This document shows positions 16,796 through 25,432 of a stretch of DNA of 52,857 bases, piece by piece. Origin of the DNA: Lentisphaerae bacterium ADurb.Bin242. GTDB lineage: Bacteria > Verrucomicrobiota > Lentisphaeria > Victivallales > UBA1829. The notes below the pieces were generated by a model. It saw nothing but the letters and a program-made list of their open reading frames with translations, had not been told where the DNA came from and made no database searches. Where the stretch lies: contig MWCA01000032.1 of assembly GCA_002069785.1 (NCBI GenBank), positions 1 through 52,857 of the forward strand. Direction: 5' to 3'. The position numbers and the translations under genes are program-made. Position 1 is the first letter of the stretch. The number at the start of each line of letters is the position of its first letter.

Positions 16796-17557
16796 TCACA
16801 TAATCGTATAACCGCCGTCCGTGACGATCTCCTGTCCGACCACGAAATCGGAGAGGGACGACGCGAGAAAAATCAAAGCTCCCTGGTGGTCCTCGGGCGA
16901 ACCGAAACGGTCGATCGGGGCGGTTTTGAAAAAAACGTCGATCACTTCCGGGAAGAGGTCGTCGACCTTGGTCACGCCCGGACTGATGCAGTTCACGCGG
17001 ATGCCGTGCTTGATGAATTCCGCGGCCGCTGCGCGGGTCATGTGGATGATCGCCGCCTTGGAAACACTGTAGGGGAGCTGCGGGTCGGGCCAGACGACAT
17101 GTCCGCAGATGGAACCGATATTGATGATCTTTCCGTAGCCGTTCGGAATCATGGCGCGCGCCTCCTCGCGGAGACACTGCCACGTGCCGTTGAGGTTGAC
17201 ATCCATCTGTTTCCGCCACTCTTCGGGCGTCACGTCCAGCGCGCTTTTGATCGGAATCGAGATTCCGGCGTTGTTGACCGCGATGTCCAGACGTCCGAAG
17301 GTTTGAACCGTAATTTCCACCATCCGGCGCACATCCTCCGGTTTCGTGATATCCGCGTGAACAGACATGATTTGCCGTCCGGTCGCCTTCGCGATTTCGG
17401 CGGCAGTCCGCTCCGCGTTCTCCGCGATCACATCGACGACCGCGACATCCGCCCCGGCCTCGGCCAGAGCCGACGCGAACCCGCGTCCGAGCCCGCGTCC
17501 GGCTCCGGTGACCAGCGCCTTTTTGCCCTCCAGCCTGAACTTTTCGAGAATGCTCAT
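16796..17557 (-). CDS. SDR-family NAD(P)-dependent dehydrogenase, operon gene 3
   Basis: The protein is 253 residues from ATG at 17557, which overlaps the transketolase stop by 4 bases (ATGA), implying translational coupling. Seen are T-G-A-G-R-G-L-G, V-V-D-V at the end of strand 2, N-N-A-G, N-I-G-S and Y-S-V-S-K, then V-T-D-G-G at the end. It resembles polyol or gluconate-type SDRs such as sorbose or arabitol dehydrogenases. The two SDRs are clearly different from each other, so the pathway probably has two successive redox steps. Confidence 0.9.
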   Translation of the reverse strand: MSILEKFRLEGKKALVTGAGRGLGRGFASALAEAGADVAVVDVIAENAERTAAEIAKATGRQIMSVHADITKPEDVRRMVEITVQTFGRLDIAVNNAGISIPIKSALDVTPEEWRKQMDVNLNGTWQCLREEARAMIPNGYGKIINIGSICGHVVWPDPQLPYSVSKAAIIHMTRAAAAEFIKHGIRVNCISPGVTKVDDLFPEVIDVFFKTAPIDRFGSPEDHQGALIFLASSLSDFVVGQEIVTDGGYTIM

Positions 17558-18474
17558 TTTTTCAATCCCTTCACCGCGTCGATAATGTCCCGGACGCCCA
17601 GCTTGTACTGGTCGCGGAGCCAGATTTGCGAGCCGACCTTGCTGACGTTCACGTCCGGCAGGGCCACGCGCTTGAATGGCACATTTCCGCAGCCTTCGTC
17701 CATCAGGACTTCCGCAACCGCGCTTCCGACGCCTCCGCAGAGGTTGTGTTCCTCGACCACCACGATGCCGCCGGTCTCCTTCGAGGCGCGGACGATCGCT
17801 TCCCGGTCGATCGGCTTGATCGAGTGCAGGCTCACCAGATGGCACCGGGTTCCTTCCGCCGCGAGCGCGTCGACCGCGCGTTTGGCGTTGATTCCGACCG
17901 TCCCCGCGAAGAAGACCGTTGCGGCGTTTCCTTCGCGCACCCGGAGCGAGCCGCCGATCTTGAACTCAATCGGCCCTTCGTGGATATCGGGCTCGTTCTT
18001 GTATCCGCAGCGGAAGTAGACGGGTCCGTCGTAAGCCATCATGGCATGGGTGGCGGCGCGGGTTTCGGCCATGTCGCACGGGACCAGCACCACCATGTTC
18101 GGCAGGGCGCGCATGATCGCGATGTCCTCGGTGGAGTGATGGGATATCCCGAGTTCGCCGTAGGCCACGCCGCCGCCGATGATCACGATCTTCACGTTGG
18201 CGTTGTGGTAGCAGACGTCATTGCGGACTTGTTCCAGACAGCGCAGGGTAGGGAAGTTCGCAATGGAGTAAGTGACGGCGATGTTGCCTTCCATGGCCAC
18301 GCCGCACGCGACGCCGGTCATATTCTGTTCCGCCACGCCGCAGTTGATGAAGCGGTCGGGAAACGCGTTGGCGAAGCCTTCGATCTCCCCGTAGCCGATG
18401 TCCGCCAGCACCATGAACACGCGCGGATTTTTCTCCGCGATCTTCAACAGTTCCTGATTGAATGTTTTTCTCAT
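17554..18474 (-). CDS. Transketolase, C-terminal subunit
   Basis: The protein is 306 residues from ATG at 18474, overlapping the stop of the N-terminal subunit by 4 bases. It contains the pyrimidine-binding domain with the conserved glutamate in C-G-V-A-E-Q-N-M (the residue that activates thiamine diphosphate), then S-H-H-S-T-E-D-I and the C-terminal domain. Split transketolases of this type pair with the preceding gene product to move a two-carbon ketol unit between sugars. In an operon with two dehydrogenases this suggests a dedicated catabolic role rather than the housekeeping pentose pathway. Confidence 0.92.
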   Translation of the reverse strand: MRKTFNQELLKIAEKNPRVFMVLADIGYGEIEGFANAFPDRFINCGVAEQNMTGVACGVAMEGNIAVTYSIANFPTLRCLEQVRNDVCYHNANVKIVIIGGGVAYGELGISHHSTEDIAIMRALPNMVVLVPCDMAETRAATHAMMAYDGPVYFRCGYKNEPDIHEGPIEFKIGGSLRVREGNAATVFFAGTVGINAKRAVDALAAEGTRCHLVSLHSIKPIDREAIVRASKETGGIVVVEEHNLCGGVGSAVAEVLMDEGCGNVPFKRVALPDVNVSKVGSQIWLRDQYKLGVRDIIDAVKGLKK

Positions 18475-19289
18475 TGCGCCGCCTCCACTTCCTTCAACGC
18501 TTTTTCGAGAAGCTCGCCGGTCAGCCCCCCGTAGTGCCATTTGTAATTGTTTTCCATGAACGAAACGCCTTTGCCTTTGACGGTCCGGAAAATCACGGCG
18601 TTGGGCTTGCCCGGCTGGGGCGAAGCTGCCGCGTCATAAATGGCGTTGAGGTCGTGCCCGTCGGCCTCTTTCGCGGTCCAGCCGAACATCTCCAGTTTGG
18701 GCGCGAGGGGCTCCAGGTCGATGATGTCAGGCGACGCCCCGAGCGCCTGGAGACGGTTGTAGTCGACCAACATCACGAGGTTGCCCCATTTGTGCTGGCC
18801 GGCCAGCATGATTGCCTCCCAGCTCGAGCCTTCATTGAGGTCGCCGTCGCTGACCAGACAATAGATTTTATGTTTTTTTCCGGCCTGCCGGGCCGCCATC
18901 GCCATGCCGCAGGCGACCGGGAGGCCGTGTCCGAGTGAGCCCGTGGAGAACTCCACGCCGGGGATGTGGTGGGAAATGTGCCCGCTGAGCTTGCCGTTGT
19001 CCTGATAATAAGTGTCCAGCCACTCCAGCGGGAAGAAACCCAGTTCGGCCATGGTCGCCAGAAGCGCCGCGCCGCCGTGCCCCTTGCTCAAGATGAAACG
19101 GTCGCGGTCCACCTTTTTCGGAGTTTTCGGATCGATATTTAATAGTTGAGTGAAAAGAACTGGAAGAATGTCGGCCATGGATAACATGCTTCCAATGTGT
19201 CCGCTCTTTCCCTTGTGCACCATTTCCAGACAGTGAATCCGAACCTTTTTTGCCAGTTCGCGGCACTCTTTTTCCTGTTGCTGATTCAT
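18471..19289 (-). CDS. Transketolase, N-terminal subunit
   Basis: The protein is 272 residues from ATG at 19289, chosen for the strong AAGGAGG 8 bases upstream. It carries the thiamine diphosphate-binding half: S-K-G-H-G-G-A-A, G-S-L-G-H-G-L, S-D-G-D-L-N-E-G and V-D-Y-N as the metal/diphosphate site (the first residue of the usual GDG is Ser). It is the first gene of the operon 19289-15999, with its own promoter and coupled to the C-terminal subunit. Confidence 0.93.
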   Translation of the reverse strand: MNQQQEKECRELAKKVRIHCLEMVHKGKSGHIGSMLSMADILPVLFTQLLNIDPKTPKKVDRDRFILSKGHGGAALLATMAELGFFPLEWLDTYYQDNGKLSGHISHHIPGVEFSTGSLGHGLPVACGMAMAARQAGKKHKIYCLVSDGDLNEGSSWEAIMLAGQHKWGNLVMLVDYNRLQALGASPDIIDLEPLAPKLEMFGWTAKEADGHDLNAIYDAAASPQPGKPNAVIFRTVKGKGVSFMENNYKWHYGGLTGELLEKALKEVEAAQ

Positions 19290-19329
19290 AAATACGGCCT
19301 CCTTCCGGATATTTATTTTCATTTATCTA

Positions 19330-19357
19330 AAAATAGTTTATTTTCCGGAGAAGTCAA
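19330..19357 (-). promoter_or_regulatory. Promoter of the transketolase/SDR operon
   Basis: Minus strand: TTGACT, 16 bases, TATTTT. The -10 end is about 40 bases before the ATG at 19289. Confidence 0.5.
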
Positions 19358-19487
19358 GAGGTTTTTGAGAAAAAAGTGATTTTTTTCGGGAGTCTCCACG
19401 GGGAGACCGGTTCGAGAGAGAATTCCCGGAGTTCGGGAAAAGTCCCGGCCTGTCCGGAAAAGGGAATGTTTTTTCACGGCGCGCGGC

Positions 19488-19516
19488 TTGAAATAGAAGG
19501 AAAAAGGGGATAAATT
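19488..19516 (+). promoter_or_regulatory. Promoter of the NifU-like/GGGtGRT pair
   Basis: TTGAAA, 17 bases, TAAATT. The -10 end is 56 bases before the ATG at 19573. The rest of 19358-19572 shows no other feature. Confidence 0.4.
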
Positions 19517-19572
19517 ATAGGCTAATTCGTTTTGCCGACAAAACAAAACCCGCAATCAATGGAGAATACGCG

Positions 19573-20265
19573 ATGAACTTCTCACACGAAGTCGAACAGA
19601 TGTGTTGTGTCGCCAAAGGCCCGAAGAACGGTCCCGCGCCCATCCCGCAGGAAGGCGCCTGGACCAAGGCCAAGGAAATCAAGGACATTTCCGGACTGAC
19701 CCACGGGGTCGGCTGGTGCGCCCCGCAGCAGGGCGCCTGCAAACTGACGCTGAACGTCAAGAACGGAATCATCGAAGAGGCTCTCGTGGAGACCATCGGC
19801 TGTTCCGGCATGACCCATTCCGCCGCCATGGCCGCGGAAATCCTTCCCGGCAAGACCATTCTCGAAGCGCTGAACACGGACCTGGTCTGCGATGCGATCA
19901 ACACCGCCATGCGCGAACTTTTCCTCCAGATCGTCTACGGACGCACCCAGACGGCCTTCTCGGAAGGCGGACTTCCCATCGGCGCGGGACTGGAAGACCT
20001 CGGCAAGGGGCTCCGCAGCATTACCGGGACCATGTACGGCACGAGCGCGAAAGGCGTCCGCTATCTGGAAATGGCCGAAGGCTATGTGACCGAGATCGCC
20101 CTCGACGGGGAAAGCAAGGTCATCGGCTACAAGTTCCTCAAGCTCGGACCGATGCTTGACGCCGTCGCCAAAGGCATGGACGCCAACGAAGCCCTCAAGA
20201 AATACACCGGCACCTACGGCCGCTTCGCCGAAGCCGCCAAAACCATCAATCCGCGTCATCAATAA
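19573..20265 (+). CDS. NifU-like iron-sulfur cluster scaffold protein
   Basis: The protein is 230 residues. The core resembles the IscU/NifU scaffold fold, with cysteines in G-W-C-A-P, G-A-C-K-L and T-I-G-C-S-G-M-T, plus an N-terminal C-C pair. The C-terminal 100 residues are an extension not found in IscU. NCBI-style annotation calls such proteins iron-sulfur cluster assembly scaffold proteins and they recur directly upstream of a GGGtGRT protein, exactly as here (15-base gap). Assembly or transfer of a cluster to that partner is the natural inference; no cysteine desulfurase gene is in the window. Confidence 0.8.
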   Translation: MNFSHEVEQMCCVAKGPKNGPAPIPQEGAWTKAKEIKDISGLTHGVGWCAPQQGACKLTLNVKNGIIEEALVETIGCSGMTHSAAMAAEILPGKTILEALNTDLVCDAINTAMRELFLQIVYGRTQTAFSEGGLPIGAGLEDLGKGLRSITGTMYGTSAKGVRYLEMAEGYVTEIALDGESKVIGYKFLKLGPMLDAVAKGMDANEALKKYTGTYGRFAEAAKTINPRHQ

Positions 20266-20280
20266 GAGGAGCGACTCATC

Positions 20281-21282
20281 ATGGCACTGTTTGAAAGTTA
20301 CGAGCGCAGAATCGCGCAGATCAATCAATTCCTCAACGATAACGGAATCGCCTCCCTCGAAGAAGCCGAAGCCCTCACCAAGGGCAAGGGACTGGACATC
20401 TATACCCGCGTGAAGGAGATCCAGCCGATCTGCTTCGAAAACGCCTGCTGGGCCTATCTCGTGGGCGCGGCCGTCGCCATCAAGCGCGGCCAGACGGTCG
20501 CCAGCGAAATCGCCAGGACCCTCGGCGAAGGCCTCCAGAGCTTCTGTATTCCCGGCTCCGTCGCCGACGACCGCAAGGTCGGGCTCGGACACGGCAACTT
20601 GGCCTCGATGCTTCTCCGCGACGAGACCCAATGCTTTGCGTTCTGCGCCGGGCATGAATCCTTCGCCGCCGCCGAAGGCGCAATCGGCCTCGCCCGCAGC
20701 GCGAACAAGGCCCGCAAGGAACCGCTCCGCGTCATCCTGAACGGCCTGGGCAAGGACGCGGCGGAGATCATCTCCCGCATCAACGGCTTCACCCACGTCC
20801 AGACGGACTTCGACTTTGCCACCGGCAAGCTGAACGTTGTATGGGAAAAAGCCTACTCCAAAGGGGAACGCGCCAAAGTCCGCTGCTACGGCGCCGATGA
20901 AGTCCGCGAAGGCGTGGCCATCATGTGGCACGAGGGCGTGGACATCGCCATCACCGGCAACTCCACCAATCCGACCCGTTTCCAGCACCCGGTCATGGGA
21001 ACCTACAAGAAAGAGCGCCTTGAGGCGGGCAAACCCTTCTTCAGCGTCGCTTCCGGCGGCGGAACGGGCCGCACGCTCCATCCCGACAACATGGCGGCGG
21101 GACCGTCCTCCTACGGTATGACCGACACCATGGGACGCATGCACTCCGACGCCCAGTTTGCGGGGTCCTCCTCCGTTCCGGCGCATGTCGAGATGATGGG
21201 ACTCATCGGCATGGGCAACAACCCGATGGTCGGTGCTTCGGTCGACGTCGCGGTCGCCGTGGAACAGGCCATGAAAAAATAA
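20281..21282 (+). CDS. GGGtGRT protein
   Basis: The protein is 333 residues and named for the motif seen here as S-G-G-G-T-G-R-T-L-H-P-D near residue 260. It is cytoplasmic, rich in glycine and alanine, with cysteines in I-C-F-E-N-A-C, S-F-C-I-P-G and Q-C-F-A-F-C-A-G-H-E-S-F. The family is conserved in anaerobes with an iron-sulfur scaffold gene next to it, but I know of no established function. GAGGAG precedes the ATG and the pair ends at a strong terminator, so it forms a two-gene operon. Confidence 0.85.
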   Translation: MALFESYERRIAQINQFLNDNGIASLEEAEALTKGKGLDIYTRVKEIQPICFENACWAYLVGAAVAIKRGQTVASEIARTLGEGLQSFCIPGSVADDRKVGLGHGNLASMLLRDETQCFAFCAGHESFAAAEGAIGLARSANKARKEPLRVILNGLGKDAAEIISRINGFTHVQTDFDFATGKLNVVWEKAYSKGERAKVRCYGADEVREGVAIMWHEGVDIAITGNSTNPTRFQHPVMGTYKKERLEAGKPFFSVASGGGTGRTLHPDNMAAGPSSYGMTDTMGRMHSDAQFAGSSSVPAHVEMMGLIGMGNNPMVGASVDVAVAVEQAMKK

Positions 21283-21309
21283 AGTCCGGGTTCCATACGG
21301 ATAAAATCG

Positions 21310-21350
21310 AAATCCGCGGGACGGTTGAAAAACGGTTCCGCGGATTTTTT
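21310..21350 (+). terminator. Intrinsic terminator after the GGGtGRT gene
   Basis: AAATCCGCGG pairs with CCGCGGATTT (10 bp), and the 3' arm runs into six T. Confidence 0.9.
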
Positions 21351-21368
21351 ACGTACAAACCGGACATG

Positions 21369-21397
21369 AAAAAACCGCCGGAGTTTACCGGCGGTTT
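21369..21397 (-). terminator. Intrinsic terminator of the minus-strand exported-protein genes
   Basis: AAACCGCCGG pairs with CCGGCGGTTT around a 6-base loop; on the minus strand six T follow. It lies 20 bases after the stop at 21417. Confidence 0.85.
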
Positions 21398-21416
21398 CTG
21401 GAAATGCAAAAGGGGA

Positions 21417-21941
21417 TTACTTTGCAGAAATGAGTTCAGCTTCCACTTCGCTGACGGTCAGGTCGGAATTCGCCAGAGCCTGGAAAACGATCCGGATCGA
21501 GGAAATTTTTCCTTTCGGAGCTTCCTGAATCCCGATCCTGGATTCATATTCGCCTTCCTGCTCCTTGACGTCGAACGGGGTGCCGAACTTTGCCGTGAGG
21601 AAACCGGGTCCATACGCATAATAGCCGAGCTGGATTTTTCCTTTGCCTTTGACCTTGGCACTGATTTTGACGGTGTCGCCGGCGGAAGCATCGAACGGTC
21701 CGGAGTAGAAGGGAGTTTCCTTTTTCTCCGTCTTGATCTGAACGGCGAATTCGCCTTCCTTCTTGCCCTTGACGACCGTCGTCACACCGATGTTCGGATC
21801 TTTTTCAAAATTCTTCATCCATCCGGCGGGAACGGCATTTCCGAGCTTGGAGCCCTTGAATTCCTCGTTGATTTTCAAGTCGGCGGCGGAGAGGGAGACG
21901 GCGGCGGTCAGGATGGCGGCGGTCAGGGTGAGACTTTTCAT
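21417..21941 (-). CDS. Exported beta-sandwich-like protein
   Basis: The protein is 174 residues. Residues 1-20 are a signal peptide cut near S-A-A-D. The mature part opens with I-N-E-E-F-K-G-S and G-W-x-K-N, then alternating short strands with F-Y-S-G-P-F-D-A and V-K-I-S-A-K-V-K-G-K-G. That pattern fits a carbohydrate-binding-module-like jelly roll, as in many Lentisphaerae surface proteins; no specific family is certain. It is the second gene after 21991-22545 and ends at a strong terminator. Confidence 0.65.
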   Translation of the reverse strand: MKSLTLTAAILTAAVSLSAADLKINEEFKGSKLGNAVPAGWMKNFEKDPNIGVTTVVKGKKEGEFAVQIKTEKKETPFYSGPFDASAGDTVKISAKVKGKGKIQLGYYAYGPGFLTAKFGTPFDVKEQEGEYESRIGIQEAPKGKISSIRIVFQALANSDLTVSEVEAELISAK

Positions 21942-21990
21942 TTGGGAAACTCCTTGGTTCAGGGGTGATGGTAATAAAGGGGTGAAGGGG

Positions 21991-22545
21991 TTATTTGATT
22001 TCAGTTACGGTATTGGGAAGGGGCTCGAGACGGAAACTGTCCAGCTGCCCGGCACTTTCTTCGATGCCCTTGTATTTCCGCAGGATTTTGGCGCTTTCCG
22101 CGGCCAGCTTCGAGCTGACGGCATCCGTGTCGCCCACGCCTTCCATTTTGGCGGAGACCGTTCCGACCGGCTTTCCTTCCCTGGACACGATCTCGATGGT
22201 GGTGGTGATGGTGTTTTTTTCCTTCCGGGACATTTTCACCAGGCAGAGGGCGTCGATGCCGAGTTCCTTGCAGAGGCGTTTCACCTCGTCGGGAGCAAGA
22301 TCCGCCCCGCGTTTGAGCTGGAGTTTCGCCGTTGCCTTCTGGGTGGTGGCGGTATCGAGCATGTTGACCTTGGTATGGGTGGTCAGTTCGGAAAGATAGT
22401 ATTCGTTGAAAAGGCTCCGGCACATTTCGAGTCCGTTGGACGGATCGTCCTCGATGTCCGTCACCGCCGCGAGAACCGGTTTCTGGGCATAAGCGGCAGC
22501 CGCGGCAAGAAAAAGAGGCAATACAGCAAAGAATTTATATTTCAT
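21991..22545 (-). CDS. Exported protein of unknown function
   Basis: The protein is 184 residues. Residues 1-20 are a signal peptide cut at A-Y-A-Q. The mature part has a strand-helix start (V-L-A-A-V-T-D-I) and a region L-C-K-E-L-G-I-D-A-L-C-L-V-K that resembles the nucleotide-free periplasmic domain of CsgG/FlgO-type proteins, only as a weak likeness. It has its own promoter (22578-22606) and GGAG before the ATG. The next exported gene follows after 49 bases. Confidence 0.6.
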   Translation of the reverse strand: MKYKFFAVLPLFLAAAAAYAQKPVLAAVTDIEDDPSNGLEMCRSLFNEYYLSELTTHTKVNMLDTATTQKATAKLQLKRGADLAPDEVKRLCKELGIDALCLVKMSRKEKNTITTTIEIVSREGKPVGTVSAKMEGVGDTDAVSSKLAAESAKILRKYKGIEESAGQLDSFRLEPLPNTVTEIK

Positions 22546-22577
22546 GGACCATCTCCTGTTTCGATGACAATAGCTTC

Positions 22578-22606
22578 AATATAACATCCGTTTCGGAGGA
22601 AAGCAA
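22578..22606 (-). promoter_or_regulatory. Promoter of the exported-protein operon
   Basis: Minus strand: TTGCTT, 17 bases, TATATT. The -10 end is 32 bases before the ATG at 22545. Confidence 0.5.
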
Positions 22607-22717
22607 CAAGAAAACTGCAAAAGTTCCGCGATTTTTATTTTCAAAATCCGAAAATGGGATTATATTAACAGGATTGAATTTTTTCATGAGTCCGGTCAAT
22701 CAAGGAGAAGGCTGCGG

Positions 22718-24007
22718 ATGAAGGAATATAAAATAGGAATTATCGGGTTCGGAACGGTCGGCGCCGGAGTGGCGTCCTGCCTGCTGAACAATGCGCCGGT
22801 CATCGCAAAACGCACGGGGATTTTTCCCCGCCTCGCCAAAATCGCCGATCTGGACATCACCACGGACCGCGGCGTAGCTGTTCCCAAAGACCTGCTGACG
22901 ACCGATTCCGACGAATTGATCCGTGAGGCGGATGTCGTGGTGGAGCTCATCGGCGGAACCACGGTTGCGAAAAAACTGATCCTTCAGGCGCTGAACGCGG
23001 GCAAACCGGTGGTGACGGCCAACAAGGCGCTTCTGGCCGAGCACGGTGAGGAGCTTTTTGCGGCCGCCGAAAAAAACAAGGCCGATCTGTATTATGAGGC
23101 CAGCGTTGCCGGCGGAATTCCGATCATCAAGAGCTTGCGCGAAGGTTTCGTCGCCAACCGGATCAGCCGGATCTACGGGATCATGAACGGCACCTGCAAC
23201 TACATCCTGACCCGCATGGAACGGGAGGAGATCGACTTCGCCCCGGTGCTCAAGGACGCCCAGCAGCTCGGATACGCCGAGGCCAATCCGTCGCTGGACA
23301 TCGACGGATTCGACACGGCCCACAAGGCGGCGATCCTGGCTTCGCTGGCCTATGGAAAATGGTTCGGCATGGATCCCATTTTCGTGCAGGGAATCCGGGA
23401 CGTGACGCTCACGGACATCAAGTTCGCGGGAGAGCTCGGCTACAAGATCAAGCTGCTGGCCATCATCAAGCAGGAAAACGGAAGCCTGGAGATGCGCGTT
23501 CATCCGGCCATGATCCCCAAACGCACCCAGCTGGCCATGATCGATGAAGTGTTCAACGGAATCATGGTCACCGGCGATTATGTCGACGACACGCTCTTTT
23601 ACGGACGCGGCGCCGGACGCAACGCCACGGCCAGCGCGGTCGTTTCGGACATCGTGGACATCGGTCTGAATTTCGCTGCGGGGACTTCCTGCCGGATCGC
23701 CTCCTTCCGGGAGGGTTCCCTGTATACGGACGTGATCCGCATGGAGGAGGTGCAATCCCGCTATTATTTGCGCATCCAGGTGCTGGACGTGCCGGGCGTG
23801 CTTGCCAAGATCGCGGCCATCCTGAGCGAGAATTCGATCAGCATTTCCAGCCTGGTACAGCGGGAAGGGCAGTCGCAGAACAATGTGTCGCTGCTGATTA
23901 TTACGCATCTCACGCGGGAAAAGCACATCAAGGCGGCGCTGGAAAAAATCAACCGTCTTTCCGAAGTCAGGGATTCGGTCAAACTCATCAGAATCGAGGA
24001 TATTTGA
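22718..24007 (+). CDS. hom: Homoserine dehydrogenase
   Basis: The protein is 429 residues and reduces aspartate semialdehyde to homoserine in the threonine/methionine pathway. The NAD(P) site G-F-G-T-V-G-A-G-V lies at 10-18, A-N-K-A-L-L-A at about 103, the catalytic region G-I-M-N-G-T-C-N-Y-I-L and E-A-N-P-S-L-D-I-D-G in the middle, and a C-terminal ACT domain from about 350 (L-D-V-P-G-V-L-A-K-I) gives feedback control. AAGGAG precedes the start. The stop is followed at once by the ATG of aspartate kinase (TGAATG), so the two are cotranslated. Confidence 0.96.
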   Translation: MKEYKIGIIGFGTVGAGVASCLLNNAPVIAKRTGIFPRLAKIADLDITTDRGVAVPKDLLTTDSDELIREADVVVELIGGTTVAKKLILQALNAGKPVVTANKALLAEHGEELFAAAEKNKADLYYEASVAGGIPIIKSLREGFVANRISRIYGIMNGTCNYILTRMEREEIDFAPVLKDAQQLGYAEANPSLDIDGFDTAHKAAILASLAYGKWFGMDPIFVQGIRDVTLTDIKFAGELGYKIKLLAIIKQENGSLEMRVHPAMIPKRTQLAMIDEVFNGIMVTGDYVDDTLFYGRGAGRNATASAVVSDIVDIGLNFAAGTSCRIASFREGSLYTDVIRMEEVQSRYYLRIQVLDVPGVLAKIAAILSENSISISSLVQREGQSQNNVSLLIITHLTREKHIKAALEKINRLSEVRDSVKLIRIEDI

Positions 24008-25411
24008 ATGGGACAGCATACCATTGAAAAAATCGGCGGGACCTCCATGAGCCGTTTCGGGGAGGTCATGAGCAATGTGATCATCGGTTCGCGGAAAGGC
24101 GCGGCCCTCTACAACCGCGTATTCGTGGTTTCGGCTTATTCCGGAATCACCAACGATCTGCTGGAGGACAAGAAGACCGGCGAACCGGGCGTTTACGGTC
24201 ATATCCTGCGCGACAGCAAGGAGTGGGGCGCGGCGCTGGAGAAGGTCCGCTCGAGAATGCTGGAATACAACCGTTCCTTCGAGAATCTCGGGCTGGATGG
24301 GACCGCGGCCGACAAGTTCGTCAACGAACGCCTCGACGGAATCCGGGAATGTCTCAAATACATCATGTATCTCCGTTCGGCGGGACATTCCCGTCCGTCC
24401 GACTACCTGCCGTCCACCCGCGAATTCCTGGCGGCCGTCGGCGAGGCGCACAGCGCTTTCAACTCGGCCCTGATCCTGAAAGCGAACGGCGTGAACGCCC
24501 GCTTCATGGATCTCTCCGGCTGGATGTCGACCGATATCCTCACGCTCGACCAGGCGATCCTGAACGCCTTTGCCGACGTGCAGTACGACACGGAAATGCC
24601 GATCGTCACGGGCTATGTCAAATTCGATCAGGGAATCATGAAGCACTACGACCGCGGCTACAGCGAGATCACCTTCAGCAAGATCGCCGTCCTGACCCAT
24701 GCGCGGGAAGGAATCATCCACAAGGAGTTCCATCTTTCCACCGGCGATCCGAAACTCATCGGCGTCGACAAGGTCCAGATCATCGGCAACACGAATTTCG
24801 ACATCGCCGACCAGCTTTCCGACATGGATATGGAGGCCATCCACTCCAAGGCCGCCAAGGACATGGAGCTGCGCAACATCCCGATCCGCATCAAGAACGC
24901 ATTCGATCCGGAGCATCCCGGCACCCTCATCAGCCGCGACTACGTGTCGCCGGTCCCGCGCGCGGAAATGATCTGCGGGCGCAGCGACCTGATCGCGCTC
25001 GAAGTCCATGACCCCGAAATGGTCAGCGAGATCGGCTACGACTACCGCCTGACGCAGCACCTCGCCAAGTTCGGAATCAGCTACATCGCCAAGAACACCA
25101 ACGCGAACACCATCACTCACTACATCCCGCAGAAAGTGAAAAACCTGGACGGATGCCGCGAGGAGATCGCGCATCATTTCCCGCATGCGGAAGTGTCGAC
25201 CGCTCCCGTCGCCATCGTCTCCGTCATCGGCACCAACATGAAGATTCCGGGATTCCTCGCCCGCGCGGCGCAGGCACTCTTCAAAGCCAACATCAACGTT
25301 CTAGCGCTGGACCAGGTGATGCGGCAGGTCAATATTCAGTTCATTGTTTCCCGCGACGACTTCAAGAACGCCCAGGTCGCCCTTCACCGGGAATTTGTGG
25401 AAAAAAATTGA
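24008..25411 (+). CDS. lysC: Aspartate kinase
   Basis: The protein is 467 residues and phosphorylates aspartate as the first step to lysine, threonine and methionine. The start I-E-K-I-G-G-T-S-M corresponds to the usual K-F-G-G-T-S kinase motif (F replaced by I). V-V-S-A-Y-S-G-I-T and two C-terminal ACT-like regions (V-S-V-I-G-T-N-M-K and I-N-V-L-A-L-D) follow. The protein belongs to a divergent monofunctional branch. It directly follows hom and probably supplies it. Confidence 0.9.
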   Translation: MGQHTIEKIGGTSMSRFGEVMSNVIIGSRKGAALYNRVFVVSAYSGITNDLLEDKKTGEPGVYGHILRDSKEWGAALEKVRSRMLEYNRSFENLGLDGTAADKFVNERLDGIRECLKYIMYLRSAGHSRPSDYLPSTREFLAAVGEAHSAFNSALILKANGVNARFMDLSGWMSTDILTLDQAILNAFADVQYDTEMPIVTGYVKFDQGIMKHYDRGYSEITFSKIAVLTHAREGIIHKEFHLSTGDPKLIGVDKVQIIGNTNFDIADQLSDMDMEAIHSKAAKDMELRNIPIRIKNAFDPEHPGTLISRDYVSPVPRAEMICGRSDLIALEVHDPEMVSEIGYDYRLTQHLAKFGISYIAKNTNANTITHYIPQKVKNLDGCREEIAHHFPHAEVSTAPVAIVSVIGTNMKIPGFLARAAQALFKANINVLALDQVMRQVNIQFIVSRDDFKNAQVALHREFVEKN

Positions 25412-25432
25412 AAACCGGAAGGAGTTCGCGCC

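Noticed and set aside
22700..25186. Minus-strand frame of 828 codons
   Set aside because: Opposite hom and lysC, both unmistakable.
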